The notes under the pieces were generated by a model, which saw only the letters and a program-made list of their open reading frames with translations, made no database searches and was not told the origin of the DNA. A stretch of DNA of 64,000 bases. Source: Psychrobacillus psychrodurans. GTDB lineage: Bacteria > Bacillota > Bacilli > Bacillales_A > Planococcaceae. The position numbers were made by a program, and so were the translations under genes. Location of the stretch: contig FOUN01000011.1 of the NCBI GenBank assembly GCA_900114885.1, positions 1 to 64,000 of the forward strand, in the 5' to 3' direction. Shown in pieces: positions 46,508-55,779 of this stretch; position 1 is the stretch's first letter; every line of letters starts with the position of its first letter.

Positions 46508-48919
46508 TTATCCTCTTAACTCCGCTCCCGCTTGCTCTGCAAGTGCTTTTAATACTTTGTTATGAGCGTTTACTACTTCTTCGTCCGTAAGGGTACGTTC
46601 TGGATCAAAGTATGTTAGGGAGAATGCAACCGACTTTTTGCCTGGCTCCATTTTTTCTCCTTCGTATAAATCGAATAGATTTACACCTTTTAATAATCTA
46701 CCACCAGATAATTGGATAATCGCTTGAAGTTCCCCAGTTGCTTTTTCACTATCTACAACTAAGGCAATATCACGTGTAATTGAAGGGAATTTAGATACTG
46801 GTGCATAATATAATGCTTCTACTTCTTTATTTAGTACTTTTGCTAAATCCATTTCCAACACATACGTTTCTTTTAAATCACGATCTTTTTGCTCAGATGG
46901 GTGTAATTGAGCGATTAATCCGATTTTTTCTCCAGACAATTTGATAGAAGCTGTGCGTCCAGGATGTAATCCATCTACTACTGCTCGTTCAAATGTAAGC
47001 TCACTTGTATGTCCGAGAAGCTCCATTAATCCTTCTACAATTCCTTTTAGTACAAAGAAATCAACTGCTTTTTTCTCACCTTGCCAGCTATGGTCTAACC
47101 ACTTACCAGAGATTACCGCTGCTAGATGTTCTTGTTCATGAGGTAATCCAGAATCAGTTTCGCCTAAGAAAACAGAGCCTACTTCATACAGTGCTACCGT
47201 ATCTGCTTGACGGGCTGTATTATACGTAACAGCTTCTAGTAAATGCGGGATTAAACTTTGGCGAAGTATGCTTCGTTCTTCACTCATTGGCATTAACAAC
47301 TCTGTTACCGGGGCTGTTTCTAACGCAAATTTTTGAGACATTTCTTTAGAAGTTAATGAATACGTAATTGCTTGATATAAACCAGCACCTTCTAAGTATG
47401 CACGTACTTGACGACGTTTTGCTTGATAAGACGTTAGTCCACCTGGTTTGGATTCCTCAACTGGTAATGTCATTGGAATTTCATCATAGCCGTACATACG
47501 AGCAATTTCTTCTATTATATCTTCTTCAATTTTAATATCCTGGCGTCGAGTTGGTGCTTTAATGTACAAGAGACCATTTGCTGCTTGGTAATCAAATTTT
47601 AATCGAGTTAAAATAGATGTCATATCCTCTAAGGAAATCTTCATACCTAAACGGTTGTTGATGAAGTCCGGAGATACAACTACTTCAGCAGGAGTTTTGT
47701 CTAGCTCATCGACGATCACAGAACCAGCTAGCACTTCTCCTCCTGCAAGTTCTGCAAGAAGGCTTGCCGCACGCTCTGCTGCAAGAATTACTCGGTTTGG
47801 ATCGACCCCCTTTTCAAAACGTGCACTCGCATCACTGCGTAAGTTGTGGTCTTTCGATGTTTGACGAACAGAACCACTTACAAAGTAAGCTGACTCAATG
47901 ACAACAGTTGTTGTGCCATCATGAACTTCAGAATTTGCTCCACCCATCACTCCGGCAATTGCAACAGGTTCATTGCCATTTGTTATAACTAGGTTATTCG
48001 ATTTCAATGTACGTTCCTGGTCGTCAAGAGTAACAATTTTTTCCCCGTCACCTGCAAGTCGCACTACAATCTCTTTTGTTTCCAGACGATCATAGTCAAA
48101 TGCATGAAGAGGTTGACCATATTCCATTAATACATAGTTCGTAATATCTACTACATTATTATGTGGACGAACACCGGCTGCCATTAAGCGATGCTGTAAC
48201 CAAAGTGGCGACTCTTTCACTTGTACATTTTTCACTACTTTAGCAATATACATTGGATTTTCTTCAATTGCTTCTACTGTTAGTTTTAAGAAATCCGTTG
48301 CTTTTACATTACTTGCTGTATATGCTGCTTCTGGATATTTCATATCCTCAGATAAAATTGCTCCAACTTCATATGCAACACCAAGCATGCTCAATGCATC
48401 CGAACGATTTGGTGTTAGTCCAAGTTCCAAAACAATATCATCTAAACCTAAAAGTGGAAGAACACTCTCCCCAGGAACAGCTGTTTCCGGAAGAACATAA
48501 ATACCATCAGCATATGCTTTAGGAACAAGGCGACCTTCAATTCCCAGTTCTTGAAGGGAACAAATCATTCCGTTCGATTCTTCCCCACGAAGCTTCGCTT
48601 TTTTAATCTTCATACCACCAGGAAGTACTGCTCCTGGACGAGCAACGATTACTTTTTGCCCTGCTTCTACATTTGGTGCTCCACAAATAATTTGTGTAGT
48701 TTCTTCACCAACATCTACCTGACAAATATTCAATTTATCTGCTTCTGGATGCTTCACTTTTTCTTTCACATATCCTACAACAACATTTGTCATTCCATGA
48801 GAACGATCTAGCACTGCATCTACTTCAATACCTGCACGTGTGATTTTCTCCCCTAAATCTTTCGGATCTAATCCTTGTGTGTTTACATACTCTGATAACC
48901 ATTTCGTCGATACTAACAT
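46508..48919 (-). CDS. pheT: Phenylalanyl-tRNA synthetase beta subunit
   Basis: 803-residue subunit (B. subtilis 804). N-terminal EMAP-like tRNA-binding domain (VVGYVKEKVKHPEADKLNIC), B3/B4 editing domain, B5 motif and C-terminal ferredoxin-like anticodon domain (FPSITRDIALVVD). Editing of mischarged tyrosine is a family activity. Start at MLVSTKWLSEYV with AGGAGG 9 bases upstream; the longer frame to 49009 overlaps pheS and has no site. Confidence 0.96.
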   Translation of the reverse strand: MLVSTKWLSEYVNTQGLDPKDLGEKITRAGIEVDAVLDRSHGMTNVVVGYVKEKVKHPEADKLNICQVDVGEETTQIICGAPNVEAGQKVIVARPGAVLPGGMKIKKAKLRGEESNGMICSLQELGIEGRLVPKAYADGIYVLPETAVPGESVLPLLGLDDIVLELGLTPNRSDALSMLGVAYEVGAILSEDMKYPEAAYTASNVKATDFLKLTVEAIEENPMYIAKVVKNVQVKESPLWLQHRLMAAGVRPHNNVVDITNYVLMEYGQPLHAFDYDRLETKEIVVRLAGDGEKIVTLDDQERTLKSNNLVITNGNEPVAIAGVMGGANSEVHDGTTTVVIESAYFVSGSVRQTSKDHNLRSDASARFEKGVDPNRVILAAERAASLLAELAGGEVLAGSVIVDELDKTPAEVVVSPDFINNRLGMKISLEDMTSILTRLKFDYQAANGLLYIKAPTRRQDIKIEEDIIEEIARMYGYDEIPMTLPVEESKPGGLTSYQAKRRQVRAYLEGAGLYQAITYSLTSKEMSQKFALETAPVTELLMPMSEERSILRQSLIPHLLEAVTYNTARQADTVALYEVGSVFLGETDSGLPHEQEHLAAVISGKWLDHSWQGEKKAVDFFVLKGIVEGLMELLGHTSELTFERAVVDGLHPGRTASIKLSGEKIGLIAQLHPSEQKDRDLKETYVLEMDLAKVLNKEVEALYYAPVSKFPSITRDIALVVDSEKATGELQAIIQLSGGRLLKGVNLFDLYEGEKMEPGKKSVAFSLTYFDPERTLTDEEVVNAHNKVLKALAEQAGAELRG

Positions 48920-48932
48920 GTCAAATTCCTCC

Positions 48933-49970
48933 TTACACTTCTGTTCGGTGGAATTGCGATAAGAAACGCACATCATTCGTATAGAAATGACGAATATCTT
49001 CCACTCCATATTTCAACATTGCAATACGTTCTGGTCCCATACCAAATGCAAATCCAGATAGCTTTTTAGAATCATAGCCAGCCATCTCTAAAACGTTCGG
49101 ATGAACCATTCCAGCACCTAAAATCTCAATCCAACCTGTTTTCTTACAAACGTTACAGCCATCGCCACCACATTTAAAGCAAGAAATATCCATTTCCACT
49201 GAAGGCTCTGTGAATGGGAAGAAGCTTGGACGTAGACGAATTTCACGGTCATCCCCGAACATTTTCTTCGCAAATACAGAAAGTGTACCTTTAAGGTCAC
49301 TCATGCGAATATTTTCACCGATTACAAGTCCTTCAATTTGTGTAAATTGATGTGAATGCGTCGCGTCATCATTATCCCGGCGATATACTTTACCTGGGCA
49401 AATAATTTTAATTGGTTGGCCTTCTTTTGCTTCCATCGTACGTGCTTGAACTGGAGACGTATGAGTACGCAATAGAATATCCTCTGAAATATAGAAAGAG
49501 TCTTGCATATCACGAGCTGGATGACCTTTTGGTAAATTCAGCGCTTCGAAATTATAATAGTCTTTTTCTACTTCTGGACCTTCTGCAATCTCATAACCCA
49601 TGCCTATAAATAAATCTTCAATCTCCTCTACTACTCGAGTTAGTGGATGATGATTCCCCATTTTTACTGGACGACCTGGTAGTGTTACATCAATTGATTC
49701 TTTTTCTAGTTGTTCATTAATTGCTTGTTCTTGAAGCAATGTCATTCGTGCCTCTAATACAGTCGTTACCTCTTCACGAACAACATTTACTAACGCTCCC
49801 ATTTTCGGACGTTCCTCCGCAGGAAGTTTACCCATTCCTTTTAGTAAATCCGTAATGGGTCCTTTCTTTCCTAAGTAGGCAACACGCACGTCATTAAGTT
49901 CTTTAACGCTCGCTGAAGCTTCAATTTTTTGTAGTACTTCTTCTTTTAATTGTTGAAGTTGTGCTTCCAT
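48933..49970 (-). CDS. pheS: Phenylalanyl-tRNA synthetase alpha subunit
   Basis: 345-residue catalytic subunit charging tRNA-Phe, in an alpha2-beta2 enzyme. N-terminal coiled coil; class II motifs include [28 protein letters not shown] (motif 2 region), and [14 protein letters not shown] (motif 3) at about residues 308-321. GGAGAGATCAGG precedes the ATG. Expression is gated by a T-box leader. Confidence 0.97.
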   Translation of the reverse strand: MEAQLQQLKEEVLQKIEASASVKELNDVRVAYLGKKGPITDLLKGMGKLPAEERPKMGALVNVVREEVTTVLEARMTLLQEQAINEQLEKESIDVTLPGRPVKMGNHHPLTRVVEEIEDLFIGMGYEIAEGPEVEKDYYNFEALNLPKGHPARDMQDSFYISEDILLRTHTSPVQARTMEAKEGQPIKIICPGKVYRRDNDDATHSHQFTQIEGLVIGENIRMSDLKGTLSVFAKKMFGDDREIRLRPSFFPFTEPSVEMDISCFKCGGDGCNVCKKTGWIEILGAGMVHPNVLEMAGYDSKKLSGFAFGMGPERIAMLKYGVEDIRHFYTNDVRFLSQFHRTEV

Positions 49971-50073
49971 TTTCCTGATCTCTCCTTAATCAAATTCACC
50001 TTATCTAAATGGACAACATATTTTGCACCTTATCTTGCTATTAAATATTCTTTTACAAAATATGAGACAAAAT

Positions 50074-50106
50074 AAAAAATCCCCGCCCCTATAAAAGGGA
50101 CGAGGA
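50074..50106 (-). terminator. T-box terminator of pheST
   Basis: CCTCGTCCCT pairs with AGGGGCGGGG, then TTTTTT on the minus strand. Its 5' arm overlaps the antiterminator. Confidence 0.92.
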
Positions 50107-50335
50107 CTAATTTCGCGGTACCACCCTGATTATTGCACAAAGATAAGTGCAATCACTCAATTCGACTAACGGCTCTACACCGGCTCACCTTTACAGCAAT
50201 TGCTGGTCCCGGTGGCAGCTAGCGGGGTGAACTTCTATATGCATTCTCTATTTACACTTTCAGTCAAGGTGTAAAATTCCTGTTTTCAAATTAGCATATA
50301 TACTTTTCCCGATGACAGCTTTTATATATTAGATT
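50085..50335 (-). promoter_or_regulatory. T-box riboswitch, tRNA-Phe specific
   Basis: AGGGTGGTACCGCG is the T-box proper; UGGU matches the ACCA end of tRNA-Phe. A long stem I lies upstream with a candidate UUC (Phe) specifier in GAAGTTCACC. Uncharged tRNA-Phe is expected to stabilise the antiterminator. Confidence 0.93.
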
Positions 50336-50341
50336 ACATCT

Positions 50342-50370
50342 ATTATACGGACTTTTTAATTTTTCTTCAA
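50342..50370 (-). promoter_or_regulatory. Promoter of the pheST T-box leader
   Basis: Minus strand TTGAAG, exactly 17 bases, TATAAT. Expected start near 50335. Confidence 0.75.
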
Positions 50371-50426
50371 GTCTGATTTATTTTTATACGTATACTGAAT
50401 TAATTACAGCATAATGATTTTATATA

Positions 50427-51191
50427 TTATTTTAAAGTAAGACCATACAACAGAATACCCGTAGCAACTGCAACGTTTAATGATTCTGCTTGTCCCAATA
50501 AAGGAACGATAATATTTTGATCGGTCTGCCCGAGAAGTTCCTTATTAATGCCACTTCCTTCATTTCCTACGATTAGCGCAAATGTTTCTCCTTTTTTAAC
50601 TTCATTATATGGTGTAGAATTTTCAAACGCTGTACCAAATACGGTTACTTTTCGTTCTTTCAATTTTTCTACCCATTCAGAGAGATTACCTTTGATAATT
50701 GGCAAATGGAAATGAGATCCCTGTGCAGAACGCAGCGTTTTCGAATTATAGGCATCTGCTGATCCTTTCCCAAGAATAACAGCATCAAGACCAGACGCAT
50801 CTGCTGTCCGAATCATTGTGCCAATATTCCCTGGATCCTGTACAGCATCTATTAATAATATGCGATTCCAGTTAACATACTCCTCTTCATTCACAGTTTG
50901 TTGCTTGCAATGTGCAAATATACCTTGCGTATGTTCTGTTTCGGCTAACTCTTTTTTTATCAAATCATTTATTTCTACAACTTCCATATTTTTTATATCC
51001 CAATTTTCAGGAACTTCCGCTGTATCACTTATCATAATGGTAAGTACATTTTCTTTTTGCTTAATTGCTTCTTCTACTAAATGATATCCTTCTATAATGA
51101 ATTCGCCTGTTTTGTCGCGTTCTTTTCTAACACTTAATAATTTTTTCCAATGCTTTACTAAAGAATTTTGCGGAGATTCAATTCGTTTCAT
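50427..51191 (-). CDS. ysgA: SpoU/TrmH-family rRNA methyltransferase YsgA
   Basis: 254-residue SAM-dependent 2'-O-ribose methyltransferase. N-terminal substrate-binding domain (RKERDKTGEFIIEG), catalytic SPOUT domain with LLIDAVQDPGNIGTMIRTAD (near residue 115-134), VGNEGSGI and NVAVATGILLYG forming the SAM knot. Same locus as B. subtilis ysgA, between pheS and sspI. RNA target not known. Confidence 0.93.
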   Translation of the reverse strand: MKRIESPQNSLVKHWKKLLSVRKERDKTGEFIIEGYHLVEEAIKQKENVLTIMISDTAEVPENWDIKNMEVVEINDLIKKELAETEHTQGIFAHCKQQTVNEEEYVNWNRILLIDAVQDPGNIGTMIRTADASGLDAVILGKGSADAYNSKTLRSAQGSHFHLPIIKGNLSEWVEKLKERKVTVFGTAFENSTPYNEVKKGETFALIVGNEGSGINKELLGQTDQNIIVPLLGQAESLNVAVATGILLYGLTLK

Positions 51192-51280
51192 GTATATGTA
51201 ACCGCCTTTTTTATTTTAGTGTAACAAAATCATGTATAGCTTGCGAGAGTTTGGGGAAGATAATTACAAGGAGTGATTAA

Positions 51281-51490
51281 ATGGATTTTCAAATAAGAGA
51301 AGCTATTACAGCTAATATGAAAGGTCATACCGCAACAGATATTCGAGGTGTAGTAGAAGATGCTATCCAAAGAGGCGAAGAACACTTACTACCTGGATTA
51401 GGTGTTTTCTTTGAAAAATGGTGGAATATGACAGATGAATCGAACAAACAATCCGTATTAAGTGAATTAGCAACTGCATTCGCAAAATGA
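51281..51490 (+). CDS. sspI: Small acid-soluble spore protein SspI
   Basis: 69-residue spore-core protein. ITANMKGHTATDIRGVVEDA, GEEHLLPGLGVFFEKWW and the locus match SspI (B. subtilis 71 residues), made in the forespore under sigma-G. AAGGAG precedes the ATG. A clear terminator follows. A sigma-G promoter was not convincingly found. Confidence 0.93.
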   Translation: MDFQIREAITANMKGHTATDIRGVVEDAIQRGEEHLLPGLGVFFEKWWNMTDESNKQSVLSELATAFAK

Positions 51491-51496
51491 GATAAT

Positions 51497-51530
51497 CCCG
51501 TGAAGAAATGGAATTCTTCACGGGGTTTTT
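51497..51530 (+). terminator. Terminator of sspI
   Basis: CCCGTGAAGAA and TTCTTCACGGG, then GTTTTT, 6 bases after the stop. Confidence 0.92.
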
Positions 51531-51742
51531 CAATTTTTATTAAATTTTTTCAAGAATTACTAAACCGCTTACAATATTGTCATATGGCCTTCTCCCCAAA
51601 TATACAATATATTAAATTGCGTTTATATCCAAAAATTACAACAATAAAAGTTTGCCTTTTTATAATTACTGCTTATAATTGTTTTATTGGAATCATTGGA
51701 AATATTCTAATAAATTATCAATATATTAAAGAGGCGAATAAA

Positions 51743-53137
51743 ATGAATACATCCATTGAAATTACTTTAAGTGAATTAAAGAAATTTTTAAACGAAGAGC
51801 AGATTTCAGTCAATCTGACTGTAAGAGAATTACATAGTAAAGATGAGTCTTATCATGAAGTAAGTCTTCCTGACATAGTAGTGTTTCCCAAAGAAACGGA
51901 TGAGGTTAGTCAAATTTTGAAGACTGCAAATAATCTACATATACCTGTCGTTCCATTTGGGCGCGGTTCAAGCCTAGAAGGTCATGTAATTCCCTATGAT
52001 AATGGAATTACAATCGATTTTTCATTAATGGACAAAATATTGGAAATCCGTGAAAATGACCTGCTAGTCAAGGTGCAACCTGGTGTAACTCGAACACAAT
52101 TAAACAAGGAGCTAAAAAAATACGGATTATTCTTCTCTGTAGATCCTGGAGCAGATGCGACACTTGGTGGTATGGCAGCAACAAATGCTAGTGGCACAAC
52201 GACGGTTAAATACGGTGTGATGCGTGATCAGGTACGTGATTTAGAAGTTGTCCTAGCGGATGGCACTGTTATACATACTGGAAGTCTTGCAGCTAAATCA
52301 GCTTCTGGGTATCATTTGAATGGTTTATTTGTTGGTTCTGAAGGGACACTTGGTTGTTTTACAGAATTAACCTTAAGAGTATACGGGATACCTGAATTCA
52401 CAACAGCAGCTCGAGCTGTCTTTCCGACAGTTCAAAACGCTGTAGAAGCTGTCACTTCTATTTTACAGGCAGGAATTCCAATCGCTCGCGTGGAACTGGT
52501 CGACGAAGAATCTATTCGACAAGTTAATCGTTTTAGTGAAACGAATTATGCAGAGAGACCAACCTTATTTTTAGAATTCGACGGCAATGAAGCAGGTTTA
52601 AAACAAGATGTAGAGTTTACAAAAGAAATAATGGAAGATCACAGCTGCGAAGAAATCCAATTTGAAACAGATAATACAGCACGTACTAAGCTATGGGACG
52701 CAAGACATAACTTAGCGTATGCGTATATCCATGGGAATGTCGGTAAAAAAATGATGGTTACTGATGTGTGTGTACCAATCTCTGAACTAGCCGATGCTGT
52801 GGTTTTTGCACGTAAGGAATTAAATTCCCTTGATCTTATTGGAGGTCTTACTGGTCATGTGGGAGATGGTAATTTCCATGCAATAATAATGATTGATATG
52901 AATGATGCGGAAGAAGTTGCTAGGGCAGACAGTTTTAATGAAAAAATAGTGCATTATGCAATCGATCGTAACGGCACTTGTACAGGAGAGCATGGCGTTG
53001 GTATTGGTAAACAAAAATACCAAGCATTAGAGCACGGCGCTGCTTTACAGGTAATGGAAAAGATTAAAATAGCTCTTGATCCTAACAATATTCTAAATCC
53101 ACAAAAAATCGTAAAAATAGAAAGTACTGGTGAATAA
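51743..53137 (+). CDS. glcD: FAD-linked glycolate/lactate oxidase subunit GlcD
   Basis: 464-residue flavoprotein of the VAO/GlcD family. FAD-binding PFGRGSSLEGHVIP at about residues 73-86, GGMAATNASGTTTVKYG near 137-153, and the C-terminal metal/substrate segment TGHVGDGNFHAI and CTGEHGVGIGKQKY. Oxidises glycolate, D-lactate or another 2-hydroxy acid. Start at MNTSIEITLSEL with GAGG 8 bases upstream; the frame extending to 51500 would begin in the sspI terminator. GlcF, its partner in B. subtilis, is absent here. Confidence 0.92.
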   Translation: MNTSIEITLSELKKFLNEEQISVNLTVRELHSKDESYHEVSLPDIVVFPKETDEVSQILKTANNLHIPVVPFGRGSSLEGHVIPYDNGITIDFSLMDKILEIRENDLLVKVQPGVTRTQLNKELKKYGLFFSVDPGADATLGGMAATNASGTTTVKYGVMRDQVRDLEVVLADGTVIHTGSLAAKSASGYHLNGLFVGSEGTLGCFTELTLRVYGIPEFTTAARAVFPTVQNAVEAVTSILQAGIPIARVELVDEESIRQVNRFSETNYAERPTLFLEFDGNEAGLKQDVEFTKEIMEDHSCEEIQFETDNTARTKLWDARHNLAYAYIHGNVGKKMMVTDVCVPISELADAVVFARKELNSLDLIGGLTGHVGDGNFHAIIMIDMNDAEEVARADSFNEKIVHYAIDRNGTCTGEHGVGIGKQKYQALEHGAALQVMEKIKIALDPNNILNPQKIVKIESTGE

Positions 53138-53138
53138 G

Positions 53139-54128
53139 ATGAAAGTATTGGAATCTATCAGTAATTTGGCAGGCAAATATTTTGCACTACTTGTAATTGT
53201 CGTAGGAGTAATTGCATTTTTAGTTCCAGAAACGTTTTTACCAATCAATGATTATATTCCAATTTTACTAGGTGTTGTTATGTTTGGTATGGGTCTCACC
53301 TTAAAGGCAGTCGATTTTAAATTAATCGCAACACACCCTAAACCTGTTATCATCGGTGTTATAGCGCAATTTGTCATAATGCCACTTATTGCTTTTACAA
53401 TTGCTTATATATTAAATTTACCTAGTGAGTTAGCCGCGGGGCTAGTACTACTCGGTTCAGTCCCAGGAGGAACTGCTTCTAATGTAATGGTTTATTTAGC
53501 AAAAGGTAACGTGCCACTTTCGATTACAATGACATCTTTTTCAACACTGCTTGCTCCATTGTTAACACCTGCATTATTACTTTTATTTGCTGGACAGTGG
53601 ATGCCTGTAAATGCAGTTGAAATGTTTATATCAATTGTTCAAGTCATAATTTTCCCAATCGTACTTGGATTAATCGTGAAAAAATTGTTTCCAGTTGCCT
53701 TTGAGAAAAGTACAAATATTGTCCCTTTAATATCCGTGTTGGCAATAATAACTATTGTTTCAGCTGTTGTTGCAGGAAATGTAAATAATATCGCTTCAGC
53801 TGGTTTGTTAGTATTTTTAGGAGTATTTTTGCATAATGGAGCAGGTTTATTACTTGGCTATTATACCGCAAAACTTCTGGGATTATCTGAGCTGGATCGT
53901 CGTGCTATATCTATTGAAGTAGGTATGCAAAACTCTGGTTTAGGTGTTGCTTTAGCAGGTACTCATTTAGGGCCACTTGCAGCACTTCCAAGTGCATTAG
54001 GTGCTGTATGGCATAATATTTCTGGACCGATTTTAGCAACGTACTGGTCTAAGCGTCCAGTGAAAGAGGAAGTGAAAGAAAACGTAGTTGTTTCTATTGA
54101 TAGTACAACTAAAGCCCAAGTTGAATAA
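53139..54128 (+). CDS. Bile acid:sodium symporter (BASS) family transporter
   Basis: 329-residue membrane protein with about nine to ten helices. GSVPGGTASNVMVYLAKGN at about residues 106-124 and ISIEVGMQNSGLGVALA near 258-274 are BASS signatures. Probably takes up an organic acid with Na+. The ATG is 1 base past the glcD stop, so the two are co-translated, which suggests that it imports the GlcD substrate (inference). Confidence 0.9.
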   Translation: MKVLESISNLAGKYFALLVIVVGVIAFLVPETFLPINDYIPILLGVVMFGMGLTLKAVDFKLIATHPKPVIIGVIAQFVIMPLIAFTIAYILNLPSELAAGLVLLGSVPGGTASNVMVYLAKGNVPLSITMTSFSTLLAPLLTPALLLLFAGQWMPVNAVEMFISIVQVIIFPIVLGLIVKKLFPVAFEKSTNIVPLISVLAIITIVSAVVAGNVNNIASAGLLVFLGVFLHNGAGLLLGYYTAKLLGLSELDRRAISIEVGMQNSGLGVALAGTHLGPLAALPSALGAVWHNISGPILATYWSKRPVKEEVKENVVVSIDSTTKAQVE

Positions 54129-54141
54129 ACTTGTTTATTTG

Positions 54142-54174
54142 GAGTAGAGTGCTCGTCGCTCTACTCTTTTTTAT
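54142..54174 (+). terminator. Terminator of glcD-BASS operon
   Basis: GAGTAGAG and CTCTACTC flank a 9-base loop, then TTTTTT. Confidence 0.9.
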
Positions 54175-54298
54175 GTTCAAATGAGGAGATTTTGGCAATA
54201 CATATTGTAATTCTAATCTATGTATCTAAATGTAAGTAGGATATAGAAATAGTGTAATTTAAACTTCACATACCTAGACTTACTTTTTAAAAATAATA

Positions 54299-54331
54299 AA
54301 GAGTGATTCAGCGTCTCCCGAATCACTCTTC
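54299..54331 (-). terminator. Terminator of argF
   Basis: AAGAGTGATTC and GAATCACTCTT are exact complements; TTATTATTTTT follows on the minus strand. Confidence 0.8.
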
Positions 54332-54430
54332 CTATGTAGTGATGAAGTTATCCATCTTGATACACGACATCACTATAAATAATTCCAAACAAAGAGACAG
54401 ACCCTGTCTACATTCATTTGTGATACAAAT

Positions 54431-55396
54431 TTAAGCCATTACTGATGCAAGTATTGCTTTTTGTGCATGTAAGCGATTTTCAGCTTGTTGGAAAATATAC
54501 GAGTTCGGACCATCAATCACAGAGCTGGCAACCTCTTCTTCACGATGGGCCGGCAAGCAATGTAAAAACATATAATCTTTTTTTGCATTAGCAACTAATT
54601 CATCATTGATTTGATAGTTTTTAAAATCAGCAAGTCTCTTAGTTGTTTCCTCTTCTTGCCCCATCGATGTCCATACATCCGTATATACAACATCTGCATT
54701 TACGACCGCTTCTACAGGATCATTAGAAACGAACAGCGAGCCACCATTTTTTAGAGCAAGAGCATTAGCCTTTTCTAGTATTTGCATGTCAGCTTCATAG
54801 CCAACTGGAGTTGCCACGGAAATATGCATCCCCATATGAGCTGCAGCTATTACTAGTGAATGCGCAACATTGTTTCCATCACCGATATATGCAAGTTTGA
54901 GTCCAGAAGTGTATCCTTTTACTTCATGAATCGTTAAAATGTCAGCAAGTGCTTGGCATGGATGGAAAATATCTGTTAAACCATTAATGACAGGAATACT
55001 GGCATGTTCAGCAAGCTCTTTAACCATTTCATGGGAATTTGCACGAATCATGATTCCATCTAAGTAACCAGACAAAACATGACCTGTGTCATATACAGAT
55101 TCACCTCGACCGATCTGTAAATCACGCGCGTTCATGAACATACCGTTACCACCTAATTGCTTCATACCTACTTCAAAGGAGATTCTTGTACGGGTTGAAT
55201 GTTTTTCAAAAATCATGCCTAACGTTTTACCTTCTAGTAATGGAGGACATTTTCCAGCTTTCGTCAAAGCCTTCAACTCAACTGCCAACTGGATTAAATC
55301 GTTAACTTCCTCCTTTGAGTAATCTAAAAGCGTTAGTAAGTCTTTCCCTTTTAAGCTATCCACTACCTTTAAATTCACCCATTCGAGTAACTTCAT
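54431..55396 (-). CDS. argF: Ornithine carbamoyltransferase
   Basis: 321-residue enzyme joining ornithine and carbamoyl phosphate to citrulline. Carbamoyl-phosphate site EKHSTRTRISFE at about residues 64-75, HPCQALAD near 145, and the ornithine-site HCLPAHR near 282. Length is normal. AAGGAG lies 10 bases before the ATG. It stands alone with its own promoter; the first-gene arginine operator sequence is discussed below. Whether its role is synthetic or in arginine catabolism is not shown, as no other arg genes lie here. Confidence 0.95.
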   Translation of the reverse strand: MKLLEWVNLKVVDSLKGKDLLTLLDYSKEEVNDLIQLAVELKALTKAGKCPPLLEGKTLGMIFEKHSTRTRISFEVGMKQLGGNGMFMNARDLQIGRGESVYDTGHVLSGYLDGIMIRANSHEMVKELAEHASIPVINGLTDIFHPCQALADILTIHEVKGYTSGLKLAYIGDGNNVAHSLVIAAAHMGMHISVATPVGYEADMQILEKANALALKNGGSLFVSNDPVEAVVNADVVYTDVWTSMGQEEETTKRLADFKNYQINDELVANAKKDYMFLHCLPAHREEEVASSVIDGPNSYIFQQAENRLHAQKAILASVMA

Positions 55397-55434
55397 CTAA
55401 AAAATCTCCTTTTCCGTATATTTATGTAATACAT

Positions 55435-55463
55435 ATTATATTATTGGATAAATATTAAGTCAA
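55435..55463 (-). promoter_or_regulatory. Sigma-A promoter of argF
   Basis: Minus strand TTGACT, 17 bases, TATAAT; about 39 bases from the ATG. Confidence 0.85.
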
Positions 55464-55483
55464 GTGAATTATTATACAAATAA

Positions 55484-55512
55484 TAAAAATTCATTTTTAT
55501 TAAAATACAGTT
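55484..55512. promoter_or_regulatory. Candidate ARG box upstream of argF
   Basis: AATAATAAAAATTCATTTTT resembles the AhrC/ArgR half-site pattern (ATGAATAAAAATTCA type); a second loose match TGAATAAAAAAATAC lies at about 55521. It lies 20 to 50 bases upstream of the -35. Confidence 0.4.
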
Positions 55513-55680
55513 GAAATAACTGAATAAAAAAATACTTTCATTAAATTTTCTTTGTAAATCTATATAAAATGTAGTATTAAATTGTATATCCATTTACATA
55601 TATATGCATACAGACGTTTATTGTATACACTTTTTGGTAATGGTTTGGTCGTCACCATTGATACATACCTTATTTAATGC

Positions 55681-55745
55681 AAAAAAACCTCATGCGTATC
55701 CATAATTAGTACATTTTCATGTACTAATTATGGATACGCATGAGG
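55681..55745. terminator. Perfect 27-bp terminator hairpin
   Basis: Arms 55688-55714 and 55719-55745 are exact complements over 27 bases with a 4-base loop; seven T's follow on the minus strand. It terminates the chemoreceptor gene. Confidence 0.92.
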
Positions 55746-55779
55746 AATATTCAACTTAATTTATATGAACTTCTATTTT

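Noticed and set aside
48253-48811. Plus-strand frames inside pheT
   Set aside because: Leucine- and histidine-rich shadow translations of a well-conserved gene on the other strand.
50085-50335. tRNA-like fold upstream of pheS
   Set aside because: The folded region is explained fully by the T-box leader and contains no cloverleaf.
51190-51280. Sigma-G promoter for sspI (GTATA...GATAATTA)
   Set aside because: Spacing of 20 is too long and the -10 match is poor.
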